This document shows, piece after piece, positions 17,549-27,252 of a stretch of 64,000 nt of DNA. Origin of the DNA: Clostridium estertheticum (GTDB lineage: Bacteria > Bacillota > Clostridia > Clostridiales > Clostridiaceae); assembly GCF_011065935.2 (NCBI RefSeq), contig NZ_JAAMNH020000001.1, positions 1,509,001-1,573,000 on the forward strand, given 5' to 3'. The notes below the pieces were generated by a model. That model was not told the DNA's origin and ran no database searches. It was given only the letters and a program-made list of their open reading frames with translations. Position 1 is the first letter of the stretch. Each line of letters starts with the position of its first letter. The position numbers were made by a program, and so were the translations under genes.

Positions 17549-18583
17549 GTGAACAAGGTATATTTTAAAGCTATTGATTCATACTCCAAAACAGAAGAGA
17601 TAAGTAATGCTGCCAGCGAACTTTTAAAAAAGCTTGTAGAAGAAGAAAGTATAAGTCTTGAAAAGTTCATACCCCTTAAAGTTCATTTTGGGGAAAAGGG
17701 AAATAAAACTTTTATAGGATCTAAAAATTTTGCTGGAATAATAAATTATTTAAAAGAAGAAAATGTAGATAGTGCATATATGGAGACTAATGTTCTCTAT
17801 AGAGGAGAAAGAACTACAAAAGAAAAGCACTTAAAACTTGCTTTGGAACATGGTTTTACAGAGATTCCTATAATAATAGCGGATGGAGAACATGGTGAAG
17901 CTTATGAAGAAATTGAGATTAATAAAAAGAATTTTAATAAGTGTAAAATAGGAAAAGAAATTGCTAATAAAAAACAACTAATTGTTATTAGTCATTTTAA
18001 AGGACATGCACTTGCTGGGTTTGGTGGTGCTATAAAGCAACTTGGAATGGGCTGTGCATCAAGAGGTGGAAAACTTGCACAACATGCAAACTCTATACCT
18101 AAGATAAGCTCTTTTAAATGCAAAGCTTGCAATGCCTGTGCAAAAATATGTCCAGAGAATGCAATAACTGTGGATAAAAAAGCAAAAATCGATAAAGACA
18201 AATGTATTGGTTGTGCTTCCTGTATGACGATTTGTCCCTATGGTGCTATCTCTAATAGTTGGTTTGCATCAATTTCTAAGTCCTTTAATGAGCGGCTTGC
18301 AGAATATGCTTATGCGGCTGCAATTGATAAAAATAATATTTATATAACTTTTGCTTTTAATATAACTAGAAACTGCGATTGTGATGGACATAACATGAAA
18401 CCAATAGTAGCTGATGTTGGGGTTTTTGCTTCTATTGATGCAGTAGCAATTGATAAGGCTTGTCTTGATGTGCTTGATAAAAACAATGGTAAAACTGTAT
18501 TTAGAAGAGGAAGAGCTACTCTTGATTATGCAGAAAAGATAGGCTTAGGTAGTAAACAATATGAACTTGTTGAAATGAAATAA
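17549..18583 (+). CDS. DUF362 protein with two [4Fe-4S] clusters
   Basis: 344 residues. DUF362 domain (about 1-185 and 240-345) interrupted by a ferredoxin insert with CKACNACAKICPENAI and CIGCASCMTICPYGAI. Such proteins are cytosolic, occur widely in anaerobes and have no assigned reaction; they are often annotated as uncharacterised Fe-S centre proteins. Possible starts are GTG 17537, TTG 17546 and GTG 17549; AGAGGTGG spaces best to 17549 and the family sequence begins there. It lies 52 bases after the MarR gene with no terminator between, so it likely belongs to the same operon. Confidence 0.87.
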   Translation: MNKVYFKAIDSYSKTEEISNAASELLKKLVEEESISLEKFIPLKVHFGEKGNKTFIGSKNFAGIINYLKEENVDSAYMETNVLYRGERTTKEKHLKLALEHGFTEIPIIIADGEHGEAYEEIEINKKNFNKCKIGKEIANKKQLIVISHFKGHALAGFGGAIKQLGMGCASRGGKLAQHANSIPKISSFKCKACNACAKICPENAITVDKKAKIDKDKCIGCASCMTICPYGAISNSWFASISKSFNERLAEYAYAAAIDKNNIYITFAFNITRNCDCDGHNMKPIVADVGVFASIDAVAIDKACLDVLDKNNGKTVFRRGRATLDYAEKIGLGSKQYELVEMK

Positions 18584-18597
18584 TTAAAAAAATATTT

Positions 18598-18646
18598 AAT
18601 GCGTTGGTAGATAGAATTAAGGTTCTTGAACAAACGCATTTTCTTT
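18598..18646 (+). terminator. Terminator of the ferredoxin-MarR-DUF362 operon
   Basis: AATGCGTT and AACGCATT form the stem over a long loop; a T-rich tail TTCTTTTG follows. Confidence 0.65.
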
Positions 18647-18709
18647 TGTTTAGGAATAGTCGGTGGTAAAGAAAATGATTTAGAGAATATTTAGAATTTG
18701 TTCGAATTA

Positions 18710-18718
18710 TGGTATAAT
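18710..18718 (+). promoter_or_regulatory. Extended -10 promoter of the diguanylate cyclase gene
   Basis: TGGTATAAT is an extended -10 (TGnTATAAT) 34 bases before the ATG; the -35 region TTAGAA is poor, as is common with extended -10 promoters. Confidence 0.5.
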
Positions 18719-18751
18719 TTATATTATTAAGGGTAGAGAGGAAATAAATGC

Positions 18752-20293
18752 ATGGATAAAAGTAGTTTGTTTGCAGCATTTTCATTAGTTTCTGTATTTA
18801 TATATATGTATGTTGGAATTTACACATTTAGACAAAACATAAAATCAATTATTCATAGATTTTTTCTTCTATTATGTACAAGTTATGCAATTTGGTCTTT
18901 TGCTTATGCTTTTGCATATGTATCAAATGATAGATACGTTTTTGCTTTATGGAACAAGGTATCTGCCATTGGTTGGTGTAGTTTTAGTGCAATTTCACTA
19001 TATTTAGTTCTTCTAATTACTGAAAGTAGAATAATAAAGAAAAGGATAGCTAGAGTTTTGATATTTTCTCCAGCAGTTTTATTTTTATATATGTCAGTAT
19101 TTCTATTTGGAGAGGGTATAAAAACTTCAATACTTGTAAGTAAATTTTTTTATATTGGTGATTTTTTATACAATTTTACGTTTTTACTCCTTAGTATAAT
19201 AGTTTTGTTTATTTGGGGATTAAGAACTGATAGTAAAAGGATAAAAAAACAATCAAAGATATTAGTATTGTCAAGCATAATTCCATTTTGTCTAAATCTA
19301 TTAACTCAAACAATAATACCCATATTTGGGCTTGTAAATTTCCCTTATATGGGACAATTGTATTCTGTTATTATGATTATAGGAATTTATATAGTAATTA
19401 CAAAATATAAGTTTTTAAGGCTTCCAGAAAAGTTCTTATTAGAGGAAATTGGAAACAAAATAATTGAGATGGTTATATTACTAGATGAAAAGTCTGAGAT
19501 TATAAAAGTTTCTAAGCATACTTTAAATTTGTTGAATTTTGAAAAGGATGAACTACTTAGTAAAAATATTAGTTGTTTATTTGATAGAAATGATAAGAAA
19601 AAAATTGACTTAGTAAATATTAAGAAACAGGAAAAAAAGTATAATGATATAGAAATACTAAGTAAGTATGGCGAAAAGATTCCAACTAACATAACTTATA
19701 TACCTATTTTTGATAATGAAATTCATGATTTTATAGGAGCAGTTCTTGTTATACAGGATATTAGTATAGAATATGAATTGAGAAGGAAGAATGAAGAACT
19801 GCAGGAGAAAACTATTAGAGATGGTTTGACTAAACTATATAATCATCAATATTCAGTAGAAATAATTAAATGTGAAATAAATAAACTTAATGTAGATATA
19901 AATAAAAAAGAATTGTCACTGTTGATGCTTGATATTGATTTTTTTAAAAATGTTAACGATACATATGGTCATTTATTTGGAGATTATGTTCTTGAAACTG
20001 TATCAAATATTTTAGTTACTAATGTTAATGATAAAGGATATGTTGGAAGGTTTGGAGGAGAAGAATTTATAATAATACTTCCGCAAATAGGAATTGATGA
20101 AGCTTTTGGTATAGGTGAAAAAATAAGGAATGAAATTGAAAAATATAAATTTAATAAGGGTTTAAAAATAACAATAAGTATAGGAATAAAGCAATATAGA
20201 GATGAATCCTCTGTGCAATTGGTTAAAAATGCTGATGATCTATTATATAAAGCTAAAGAAAATGGAAGAAATCGAATAGAATATAAAAACTAG
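18752..20293 (+). CDS. Membrane diguanylate cyclase (7TM-PAS-GGDEF)
   Basis: 513 residues. Six to seven membrane helices fill 1-220 (histidine-kinase-type N-terminal 7TM sensor), a PAS domain spans about 230-340, and a GGDEF domain 350-510. The active loop is GGEEF (435-439), and the metal Asp lies in MLDIDFFKNVND; all catalytic features are present, so it should make cyclic di-GMP from two GTP at the membrane. The product-inhibition I-site RxxD expected just upstream is absent (NDKGYVGRF), so it may be free of that feedback. GAGAGGA precedes the ATG. It stands alone between terminators. Confidence 0.92.
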   Translation: MDKSSLFAAFSLVSVFIYMYVGIYTFRQNIKSIIHRFFLLLCTSYAIWSFAYAFAYVSNDRYVFALWNKVSAIGWCSFSAISLYLVLLITESRIIKKRIARVLIFSPAVLFLYMSVFLFGEGIKTSILVSKFFYIGDFLYNFTFLLLSIIVLFIWGLRTDSKRIKKQSKILVLSSIIPFCLNLLTQTIIPIFGLVNFPYMGQLYSVIMIIGIYIVITKYKFLRLPEKFLLEEIGNKIIEMVILLDEKSEIIKVSKHTLNLLNFEKDELLSKNISCLFDRNDKKKIDLVNIKKQEKKYNDIEILSKYGEKIPTNITYIPIFDNEIHDFIGAVLVIQDISIEYELRRKNEELQEKTIRDGLTKLYNHQYSVEIIKCEINKLNVDINKKELSLLMLDIDFFKNVNDTYGHLFGDYVLETVSNILVTNVNDKGYVGRFGGEEFIIILPQIGIDEAFGIGEKIRNEIEKYKFNKGLKITISIGIKQYRDESSVQLVKNADDLLYKAKENGRNRIEYKN

Positions 20294-20319
20294 CAGCTAA
20301 AATAGGTTGCTAGTTTTTT
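20287..20319 (+). terminator. Terminator after the diguanylate cyclase
   Basis: AAACTAGCA pairs with TGCTAGTTT around a short loop, then Ts. It overlaps the stop codon. Confidence 0.85.
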
Positions 20320-20353
20320 AGATTAATTCAAAGGTATCCACTAGTCCTGTAAT

Positions 20354-21397
20354 TTATTTAATATCTATTTTACTACTCTTATCTACAATATTCCACCAAG
20401 TTTTTCCAGGATTCAGTGGCAATTCATTACCTTGTTCATCAGTCAGCAGGGTTTGCGAAACTACATTTTTCTTAGACCAGTGCATTTTAACAAACTTGCC
20501 ATTGCTAATAACATAACCATCTCCCGTGCCAACAAGAGCAATGTCTAAATGAAGACCATCCGCTTGTGTTTTAATGGAAGTGATTTGCACCACTATATTT
20601 TTAAAGGCTAAAGGAAGCTTATCCTCTTTATTAGTTGAAGATACTCCATCCATGCTTTTAAAGTAAAGGCCATCTTTATAGGTATAACTAGTGTTGTAAA
20701 GGTTATTTATTTTTAAAAATACATTTGTAGCTGGGGAAAATTTATTGCTATCCCAATAGCTCTTGTCAAATTTCAATTTTACAGTGGGGGCTTTTATAAA
20801 TTTTTTTGTTTTAACAAGCTCTCTTAATTTATCTGTAGAAGTATAAAGGTTATGAGGAGCTTTCCTCAGGTTATCTCTCCAATAAGTAGAAGCGTACTTC
20901 ATTTCATTCATACTCATTAAGTTTTCATTCTTTATTTCGTCAAGAGCCTCTTCGCTTCCTCCACAATGAGCAAAAGGAAGGTTATATTCTTTTGAAATAT
21001 CTAAGAAATAAGACCTGGCGCTTCTAATTGGTCCAATCTTTTGCGCATCGCCGCTTTGAAATAATGCAATGAATCTAGGCGTACCGCCTTCAGCCAAGGT
21101 TTCATAAACTATATCCGCAGCGTTTATTCCAGATTGAGGTCTTGCAGTTTGGGAATTTTCTACTATGGCAAGCACAGCAATATTATCTAATATTTCTTTT
21201 TTTACTTCTTCACCTGTATAGGGAGCAAAGTATTTTTGCGGGGTCTTTATAGGGGCCTCTGTTTTTGCAGGTGTTAATGGGCTAGGAGTAGGAGTAATAA
21301 TAGGTTTAACTTTTTTGATACAGCCCTCTGCAATAAAGCACATTGAAATAATTATACAAAATAATAATAACTTAGACTTATTTTTCAAATTAAACAT
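20354..21397 (-). CDS. DUF3048 (YerB-like) lipoprotein
   Basis: 347 residues. A signal peptide ends in a lipobox-like FIAEGC (Cys about 26), followed by a Pro/Thr linker (TPTPSPLTPAKTEAP) and then DUF3048: RPQSGINAADIVYETLAEGG, RFIALFQS and IGPIRSARSYFLD are the recognisable segments. B. subtilis YerB is the namesake; the family is anchored at the outer membrane face of Gram-positives and its activity is unknown. The C-terminal half (LDIALVGTGDGYVISNGK) is the usual DUF3048 C-terminal domain. ACGAATTC-free upstream DNA holds AAGGAG before the ATG. Monocistronic. Confidence 0.85.
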   Translation of the reverse strand: MFNLKNKSKLLLFCIIISMCFIAEGCIKKVKPIITPTPSPLTPAKTEAPIKTPQKYFAPYTGEEVKKEILDNIAVLAIVENSQTARPQSGINAADIVYETLAEGGTPRFIALFQSGDAQKIGPIRSARSYFLDISKEYNLPFAHCGGSEEALDEIKNENLMSMNEMKYASTYWRDNLRKAPHNLYTSTDKLRELVKTKKFIKAPTVKLKFDKSYWDSNKFSPATNVFLKINNLYNTSYTYKDGLYFKSMDGVSSTNKEDKLPLAFKNIVVQITSIKTQADGLHLDIALVGTGDGYVISNGKFVKMHWSKKNVVSQTLLTDEQGNELPLNPGKTWWNIVDKSSKIDIK

Positions 21398-21623
21398 CTC
21401 CTTAACGAATTCAAAAATAGGAAGTGTGTTACTTCTTGTTCCACTTCGGAATTGCTACAACTGGAAAAACGTGCTGACATTCTTTCCTCTATTTTAAACT
21501 ATTCTAATTATGGTGTATATAGTATTATATTAACTTTAAAATATAAGAAATAGTTAATAAATTTTTAGTTCAAGGGTTATGAATTATTTTATAGTCATAA
21601 AGTTTTAAAATTAAAACTCATAA
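21398..21623. other. Spacer upstream of the DUF3048 gene
   Basis: AT-rich DNA between two minus-strand genes. It must contain the promoter of the DUF3048 gene, but I see no box pair good enough to place and no other structure until the terminator at 21624. Confidence 0.3.
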
Positions 21624-21671
21624 TAAAAAAGATATAAAACCAGTAATAATTACTGATTTTATATCTTTTTT
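21624..21671 (-). terminator. Terminator of the giant nucleotidase gene
   Basis: AAAAAAGATATAAAAC..CAGTAAT pairs with ATTACTG..TTTTATATCTTTTTT, a 22-bp stem with A- and T-tracts on both sides; it can act in either direction and lies 33 bases after the minus-strand gene. Confidence 0.9.
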
Positions 21672-21703
21672 TATTATTTATGGCTTACAGTATGCTAGAA
21701 TTA

Positions 21704-24700
21704 CTATTTTGCGTTAATCCAGTTTACATACTCTATAAGAACATCTGCTACATGTTCATCTACGCCCTTACCCTTTTGTGCTAATAACTCATTTGTAAAT
21801 GCTGTTGTATTTCCCTTTGATAACTTAGTATATAGGCTGTTATAATTACCCTTATTCTTAAACAATCCTTGATCATAGAAGCTTTCAAGCAAACCAATTG
21901 TGGTTTTAAGTGTGGCTGTTATAGTGAAATTTAGTTCCTTGATAGCTATATTTCCTGCTTTATCTACTGCAGTAGCAACTATTTGATGACTTCCAAAAGC
22001 AAGTGTTTCAAGGTGTACAACTTGATTGTTACTTATTTTAACACTATCCAATGTTGTTGCTAGCTTATCTAAGCCAGAATTATTATCTTCTGCTATGACT
22101 ATAATGTTAAGTGTGTTTGTTCTTTCGTACGCCTCGCCATTTTCAACGCCAGTAATTGTTATAATTGGAGCTGTCTTATCAATAACTATTACTTCACAAG
22201 TAGCTGTAAAGCCTCCATCAGTTGTTATTACTGTTATTATTGTTTTTCCTTCATTAACTGCCTTTACTACTCCATCAGCATCTACTGTTGCAACTAATGG
22301 ATTGCTTGAATTAAAGTTTACATTCTTATTTGTTGCATTAGCTGGTGTTACAGTTGCTATTAAATTTAAGGTCTCAGTATTTTTTATTGAAGCAGTTGTT
22401 TTATCAAGACTAACTCCTGTTACATCAACTTGTTGTTGTATTGGTGATACTGTTATCTTCCAGTTGTTTGTTGAAGATGGTGTTATTGTTCCATGGTCTT
22501 GAACGTATTTCATCATTAAACTTCTAACTTGACCATCATCACCAAGCGCTTTAGCTGAATCATAAGTAACTAAACGTAGATCAGTGTTACTTATTCCAGC
22601 AGCAGCCATGAATCCTCCGCCACCATTGTATCTGTAGTTGTTTATTGCAACTGTAAATACATCTGAATCCTTAACTAATTGTCCGTTAAACTTTAGGTTC
22701 TTTATTCTATTTCCAGATGCAATTTGTTTAGTAACTGGGTCAATTGTTCCTGCTGGCTCTGTTAAGTCAATATCATAACTTGCTCCGTATAATTGGTCTA
22801 AGTTATAATCTGCTATATTTAATGCAGGATCTTTAACTATTGGATCTGTTGAGTTAGATACTTGTTTGTAGTATCTAACTGTATATTCCATCCAATCCTT
22901 TATTTGTTTTCCATTCATATTTACTCCATAAAGGAAGTTTTCGTATACATAAACGCCCATAATATCTTTAATAGTTATATTTCCACTTGGAATATAAGCT
23001 GATAAACTTAGTGGAGCTGCAATTGAAAGTTGTGTTCCAGCTGCACTCGCCTGAACTTTGTTTATTAACTCCATTATTTCTGTTGGTTCAGTAATTTGCT
23101 TATTGCCTTTATATTCTCCAGTAGATTGACCAAGTACTGTTGCTGTATACTCTAATGTCTTAGCTTGATATGGTGCAATTAGAGCGGCTATAGCGGGATC
23201 TTCTGCTATAGTACTACCCATAGTTACATTTTTAGTAGTTAATCCTGTAACCGTTCCTGTTGCATCAACAGCTATATCAATTTGTGATACCTTTTGTCCC
23301 CATTTACCTGGCTCTAATATTGGTACTATTTTTCCTTCTGGATTTTTAAGTGTTAAATCATTTAAAGTACTGTGTGCATGCCCTGCAACTATAACATCTA
23401 TTCCACTTACTTGAGTTGCCAATGCCTTAGCTTGATTTTCAGGAATAACATCTGCTGCACCTTCTTCTCCAGTGTGTGCAGATACTACTACAACGTCTGC
23501 TCCAGCTGCTTTTATTATTGGAACCCATTTTCTGGCTTCGTCAACTAAATCATTAAAATGTAAATCGGCATAATGAGCTGGGTCTTCCCAACTAGGTATA
23601 GTTTTTGTTGTTAGTCCAAGTACTGCTACTTTAATTGTTTTACCATTAATAACAAAGGGTTTAATAATATATGGTTCAACAAAATTTGTACCATCAGTCT
23701 TGTAAGTATTAGCTGACAACATATGAATATTTTTTGCTTTTCCATCTGCAATTATTCTATTTAATGTATCTAATCCATAGTTAAATTCATGATTTCCAAG
23801 TGTCCATGTATCATAGCCCATTTCGCCCATGACAGCTGACATTGGGTAAACTGTAGCTTTATCTATCATATTATAGTAATAAACAAGTGGAGTGCCTTGA
23901 ATAGTATCTCCATTATCTATTAGCATAACATTTGAATTAGCTGCTCTTAAACTCTTAACATAAGTTGAGACCTTTGCAAGGCCTTGTCCAGTAGAAGGTG
24001 CTGCATTTGTTCCATAATCAAAATTTAGTACATTTCCATGTATATCTGAAGTTGCCACTACTGAGATAGTTGTGCCTGCTCCAGGTGGTACTGTTCCTAC
24101 CTTAACTACATCAGCTGAACTTCCAACTGATAATTCTAAAGTAGTAGTATACCTTGTTACAGCTGCTGTTACATCAGCGATATCTCCTATTGCGAGTCCA
24201 GCTACAATAGGCATAGCATATACATTTACGCTTCCTGTTGAATCTTCAATAAATGAAGCACCTGCATTATCTATGCTTGTGAATTTAACATTTTTAAGTA
24301 TAATTAATTGTCCTTGTAATGCGTCACTAATATCACTTATTTTAACTTGTTTAGGGGTAACTACATTTCCTGTACTTACTATTAGTACACCAGAAGCAGA
24401 AGTTGGTGTTACTTCTAATAACCCATTAAATACTGATAAATTTCCCGTAACTGTTATACTATCTCCCTTTTTAGCAGTAAAACCAGCTGAATTATATACG
24501 CAAATTCCTGCTGTAGGATTAACTCCATTATCCTGCATCCAAACATTTTTGCCAGCAACTGATGTTACAGTTCCGGTAAGTATAACTGCTGTTTTATCTG
24601 TAGTTCTAGCTTCTGCTATAGTCATTACTACAGGAGCTACTACTTGCATTTGATTGTCTACTCTGTTATTCATTACAACTGTTATTTTCCCTTTAGCTCT

Positions 24701-26911
24701 AACATCGGCATTTAAAGCATCTCTTACAGTATAATGTGAATCTTCTAAGCTAGCTACTATGGATGGAACTAAAAATCCTGTAAAAGTGTCTCCGCCAGTA
24801 GCTACGAAATCTGGAGCATTTACTTTTAGTATATCCGTATCTTTAACGACTGTGCTGTCGCTTTCTCTTATTATACTAAGAACTCTTTGACCAAGTACTT
24901 CTGGTGTTGTAATTGTTACTCCATCAGCTGCGAGTACTGCAGGTTTATATGATGGTTTCGAGGAATCGTATGCAAATTTAACTCCAGAAATTTGTATTCC
25001 TTTACCATTAGTTTGAACGGCTTGCTCAAAAATGTATTTAAGCTGTGCACCTGTCATGGTTGCAGTACAAACTGTATTATCGAAAGGCATAATGTTAAAT
25101 ATTGTTCCAACAGTTATATTGCCTGCAGGAATTGGACTTAATCTAATACCTCCATTATTTACCATGCCTACTTCTGCAGGTGATGCTGGATAGTTCTTTA
25201 CAACATCTGCCATCCAATTTCCTAGTTGTGATTCTCCATAAGGTGAGTCTGCTTGAACACTTGTATAAGCTACCATATCATTTCCAATAACTTCATTAAA
25301 TATTGGAAGTAATGCTGCACTTGCATCATCTACTATTTTTTTGCAAGTAGGATCTGTTGGTGAATCTACTGTAGTTGTAAGTGCTTTCCAATTTTGACCT
25401 TTGGCCGAGAAACCAACTATTTTATTTGTTGGGTCTACTGTAATCTTTAGATCAATATAGCCTTTTCCAGTGGATGCTGCATCTAATGTTGGAACAGCTT
25501 TGCCAGTTGCATCAACATTTACTATATCTGCAGCAGTATGATCATGTCCACCAAACACTGCATCTATTCCTGATAATTTGTTAACTATAGCATTTAGTGA
25601 TGAGCCTCCATCATGTATATCTGCTAATACTATGTCAGCCAAATTATTAGTTCTAATATCTGCTGCAACGGCATTAATTTCTGTAGCTGGATCTCTAAAA
25701 TTAAAAGGAGATACTAAAGCCGGCATGATGATAGTTGGAGCATCTTTAAGTATAGCGCCAATAACTGCTATCCTAACGCCATCCTTAGTAATTATTTTAT
25801 ATGCTGGATATGGTCTATTATTAGTTCCTTTTTCATACATGTTAGCACAAACAATACTATAATTTGCATTAATCATAGTTTCAGTATTAATTACATTAAG
25901 TCCCCAATCAAATTCATGATTGCCTAGAGCTGTAACTTCCATTCCTATGTTGCTCATTACCTGTTGAACTGGAACTCCATGTAATACGTTTGATACTGGT
26001 GTTCCTTGATATAAATCCCCTCCACCAATGATGAGTGTTCTATCTGGGTTTGCAGCTTTTACATCTTTAACCACTTTTGCAAGCGCCGCTCCTACAGGTT
26101 TTGTATTAGTAGAATCTAAAAGCTGTCCATGAAAATCTGTAATTTCTACTATATCAAATGTTTTATTTGCGGGTGGTGCGTTAGCAGTAACTGTTACTAC
26201 GCATAATGATGATCTTATATTTCCATCAACGCTTGTAGCTGCAATTTCCGTGGTTCCTAAAGCAACACCTGTAACTATTCCATTAGCTACTGTTGCTACA
26301 GCATTATCGCTAGAAGACCAGATAACGGCTTTATTTGTAGCATTATTTGGAGATATAATTGCTACTACTGGAGAGGTTTTTCCAATTCCTAGGTCTAATG
26401 TAGCCTTGTCTAACGTGACTGTGGTAACGGTTACATTGACGGTAGAAGCTACATTTTGTATTGCAGTTGTGTTCTTTAAACCTGGATGTGTAGAAAAGTA
26501 ATTAATTAAACCACCGGTAGCTTTAACTAATGTACCTTTAACAGTTGGATTAGTTAATAAACCATAATTTGCCCTAAGGGAAGTTGGCGTTGCTGGAAGT
26601 TGAATATATAATATTTTGGTTAGATCTGTTTCATTGATAGTATCAGCTATTGCAATAGCGGTATCACCAGTAAAACCAGCCGTCAACATTCCTGTAATAC
26701 TAATAGGCTGTCCAACTATATACCCCTGAACTGTTGCAATGCTACTATTCTGAATTGCATATGCCTGAGCTACTGTATATGGACTATCTACTGTTCCAGT
26801 ACCATCTGCTGCCTTTACAACTTGAGCTCCAATAAGCCCACTAAAATTAAATAATAATAAAGCTAATGACATTATCCAACTTAGTATCTTTTTTTGTTTT
26901 ACCATAAACAT
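21704..26911 (-). CDS. Giant secreted double 5'-nucleotidase/cyclic phosphodiesterase
   Basis: 1735 residues. Signal peptide 1-34; DUF6359-like OB region about 36-150; Big_2 Ig 160-245; metallophosphatase 1 (DFHGQLLD, GGDLYQGTP, GNHEFDWG, GGHDHTAAD) about 255-540; 5'-nucleotidase C-terminal domain to about 760; a second OB-like region 780-935; metallophosphatase 2 (SDIHGNVLNF, DNGDTIQGTP, GNHEFNYG, AGHAHSTL) 945-1215; second nucleotidase C-terminal domain to 1455; Big_2 1475-1555; further Ig-like part to 1655; and a C-terminal FIMAH-like segment. Both metal sites look intact. It resembles B. subtilis YfkN, a multifunctional nucleotide phosphoesterase, and should release phosphate and nucleosides from external nucleotides. 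No sortase or SLH motif is seen. GGGGGG precedes the ATG. Confidence 0.9.
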   Translation of the reverse strand: MFMVKQKKILSWIMSLALLLFNFSGLIGAQVVKAADGTGTVDSPYTVAQAYAIQNSSIATVQGYIVGQPISITGMLTAGFTGDTAIAIADTINETDLTKILYIQLPATPTSLRANYGLLTNPTVKGTLVKATGGLINYFSTHPGLKNTTAIQNVASTVNVTVTTVTLDKATLDLGIGKTSPVVAIISPNNATNKAVIWSSSDNAVATVANGIVTGVALGTTEIAATSVDGNIRSSLCVVTVTANAPPANKTFDIVEITDFHGQLLDSTNTKPVGAALAKVVKDVKAANPDRTLIIGGGDLYQGTPVSNVLHGVPVQQVMSNIGMEVTALGNHEFDWGLNVINTETMINANYSIVCANMYEKGTNNRPYPAYKIITKDGVRIAVIGAILKDAPTIIMPALVSPFNFRDPATEINAVAADIRTNNLADIVLADIHDGGSSLNAIVNKLSGIDAVFGGHDHTAADIVNVDATGKAVPTLDAASTGKGYIDLKITVDPTNKIVGFSAKGQNWKALTTTVDSPTDPTCKKIVDDASAALLPIFNEVIGNDMVAYTSVQADSPYGESQLGNWMADVVKNYPASPAEVGMVNNGGIRLSPIPAGNITVGTIFNIMPFDNTVCTATMTGAQLKYIFEQAVQTNGKGIQISGVKFAYDSSKPSYKPAVLAADGVTITTPEVLGQRVLSIIRESDSTVVKDTDILKVNAPDFVATGGDTFTGFLVPSIVASLEDSHYTVRDALNADVRAKGKITVVMNNRVDNQMQVVAPVVMTIAEARTTDKTAVILTGTVTSVAGKNVWMQDNGVNPTAGICVYNSAGFTAKKGDSITVTGNLSVFNGLLEVTPTSASGVLIVSTGNVVTPKQVKISDISDALQGQLIILKNVKFTSIDNAGASFIEDSTGSVNVYAMPIVAGLAIGDIADVTAAVTRYTTTLELSVGSSADVVKVGTVPPGAGTTISVVATSDIHGNVLNFDYGTNAAPSTGQGLAKVSTYVKSLRAANSNVMLIDNGDTIQGTPLVYYYNMIDKATVYPMSAVMGEMGYDTWTLGNHEFNYGLDTLNRIIADGKAKNIHMLSANTYKTDGTNFVEPYIIKPFVINGKTIKVAVLGLTTKTIPSWEDPAHYADLHFNDLVDEARKWVPIIKAAGADVVVVSAHTGEEGAADVIPENQAKALATQVSGIDVIVAGHAHSTLNDLTLKNPEGKIVPILEPGKWGQKVSQIDIAVDATGTVTGLTTKNVTMGSTIAEDPAIAALIAPYQAKTLEYTATVLGQSTGEYKGNKQITEPTEIMELINKVQASAAGTQLSIAAPLSLSAYIPSGNITIKDIMGVYVYENFLYGVNMNGKQIKDWMEYTVRYYKQVSNSTDPIVKDPALNIADYNLDQLYGASYDIDLTEPAGTIDPVTKQIASGNRIKNLKFNGQLVKDSDVFTVAINNYRYNGGGGFMAAAGISNTDLRLVTYDSAKALGDDGQVRSLMMKYVQDHGTITPSSTNNWKITVSPIQQQVDVTGVSLDKTTASIKNTETLNLIATVTPANATNKNVNFNSSNPLVATVDADGVVKAVNEGKTIITVITTDGGFTATCEVIVIDKTAPIITITGVENGEAYERTNTLNIIVIAEDNNSGLDKLATTLDSVKISNNQVVHLETLAFGSHQIVATAVDKAGNIAIKELNFTITATLKTTIGLLESFYDQGLFKNKGNYNSLYTKLSKGNTTAFTNELLAQKGKGVDEHVADVLIEYVNWINAK

Positions 26912-27252
26912 TGTTCCCCCCTAAAATAATTTTTTAAAACTAATAATAAAAAAATTTTATTAAAGTAAGGCTATATCTCCTCCTTTATTTTGTTTATTAA
27001 TTTTATTGTGTAGTGTGTAACATATATTATGCTGGTAATCACATTATATGTAAATAAGTGTAATTTTATTTCTAATAAATAAATCAAATAAAATGCCAAC
27101 AATATTTAAAGAGGAGTAAAGTGTAACTCTTTCTAAAATGGATCATTTGATATGGGTTTATACGAGAAGAATTTATTCGCTTATGATATAATAATAAATA
27201 CATCAAAACTGAGAATAAAGAAAAGATAAAACTTAAGGAGATAAATAACATT
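26912..27252. promoter_or_regulatory. Divergent spacer with an extended -10 for the carbonic anhydrase
   Basis: TGATATAAT at 27184-27192 is an extended -10 about 60 bases before the carbonic anhydrase ATG. For the nucleotidase on the other strand I cannot place a promoter. No ORF or hairpin of note otherwise. Confidence 0.45.

Noticed and set aside
24072..24653. 193-residue ORF opposite the giant nucleotidase
   Set aside because: It is an antisense shadow of a long Thr/Val-rich secreted protein; no start signals.
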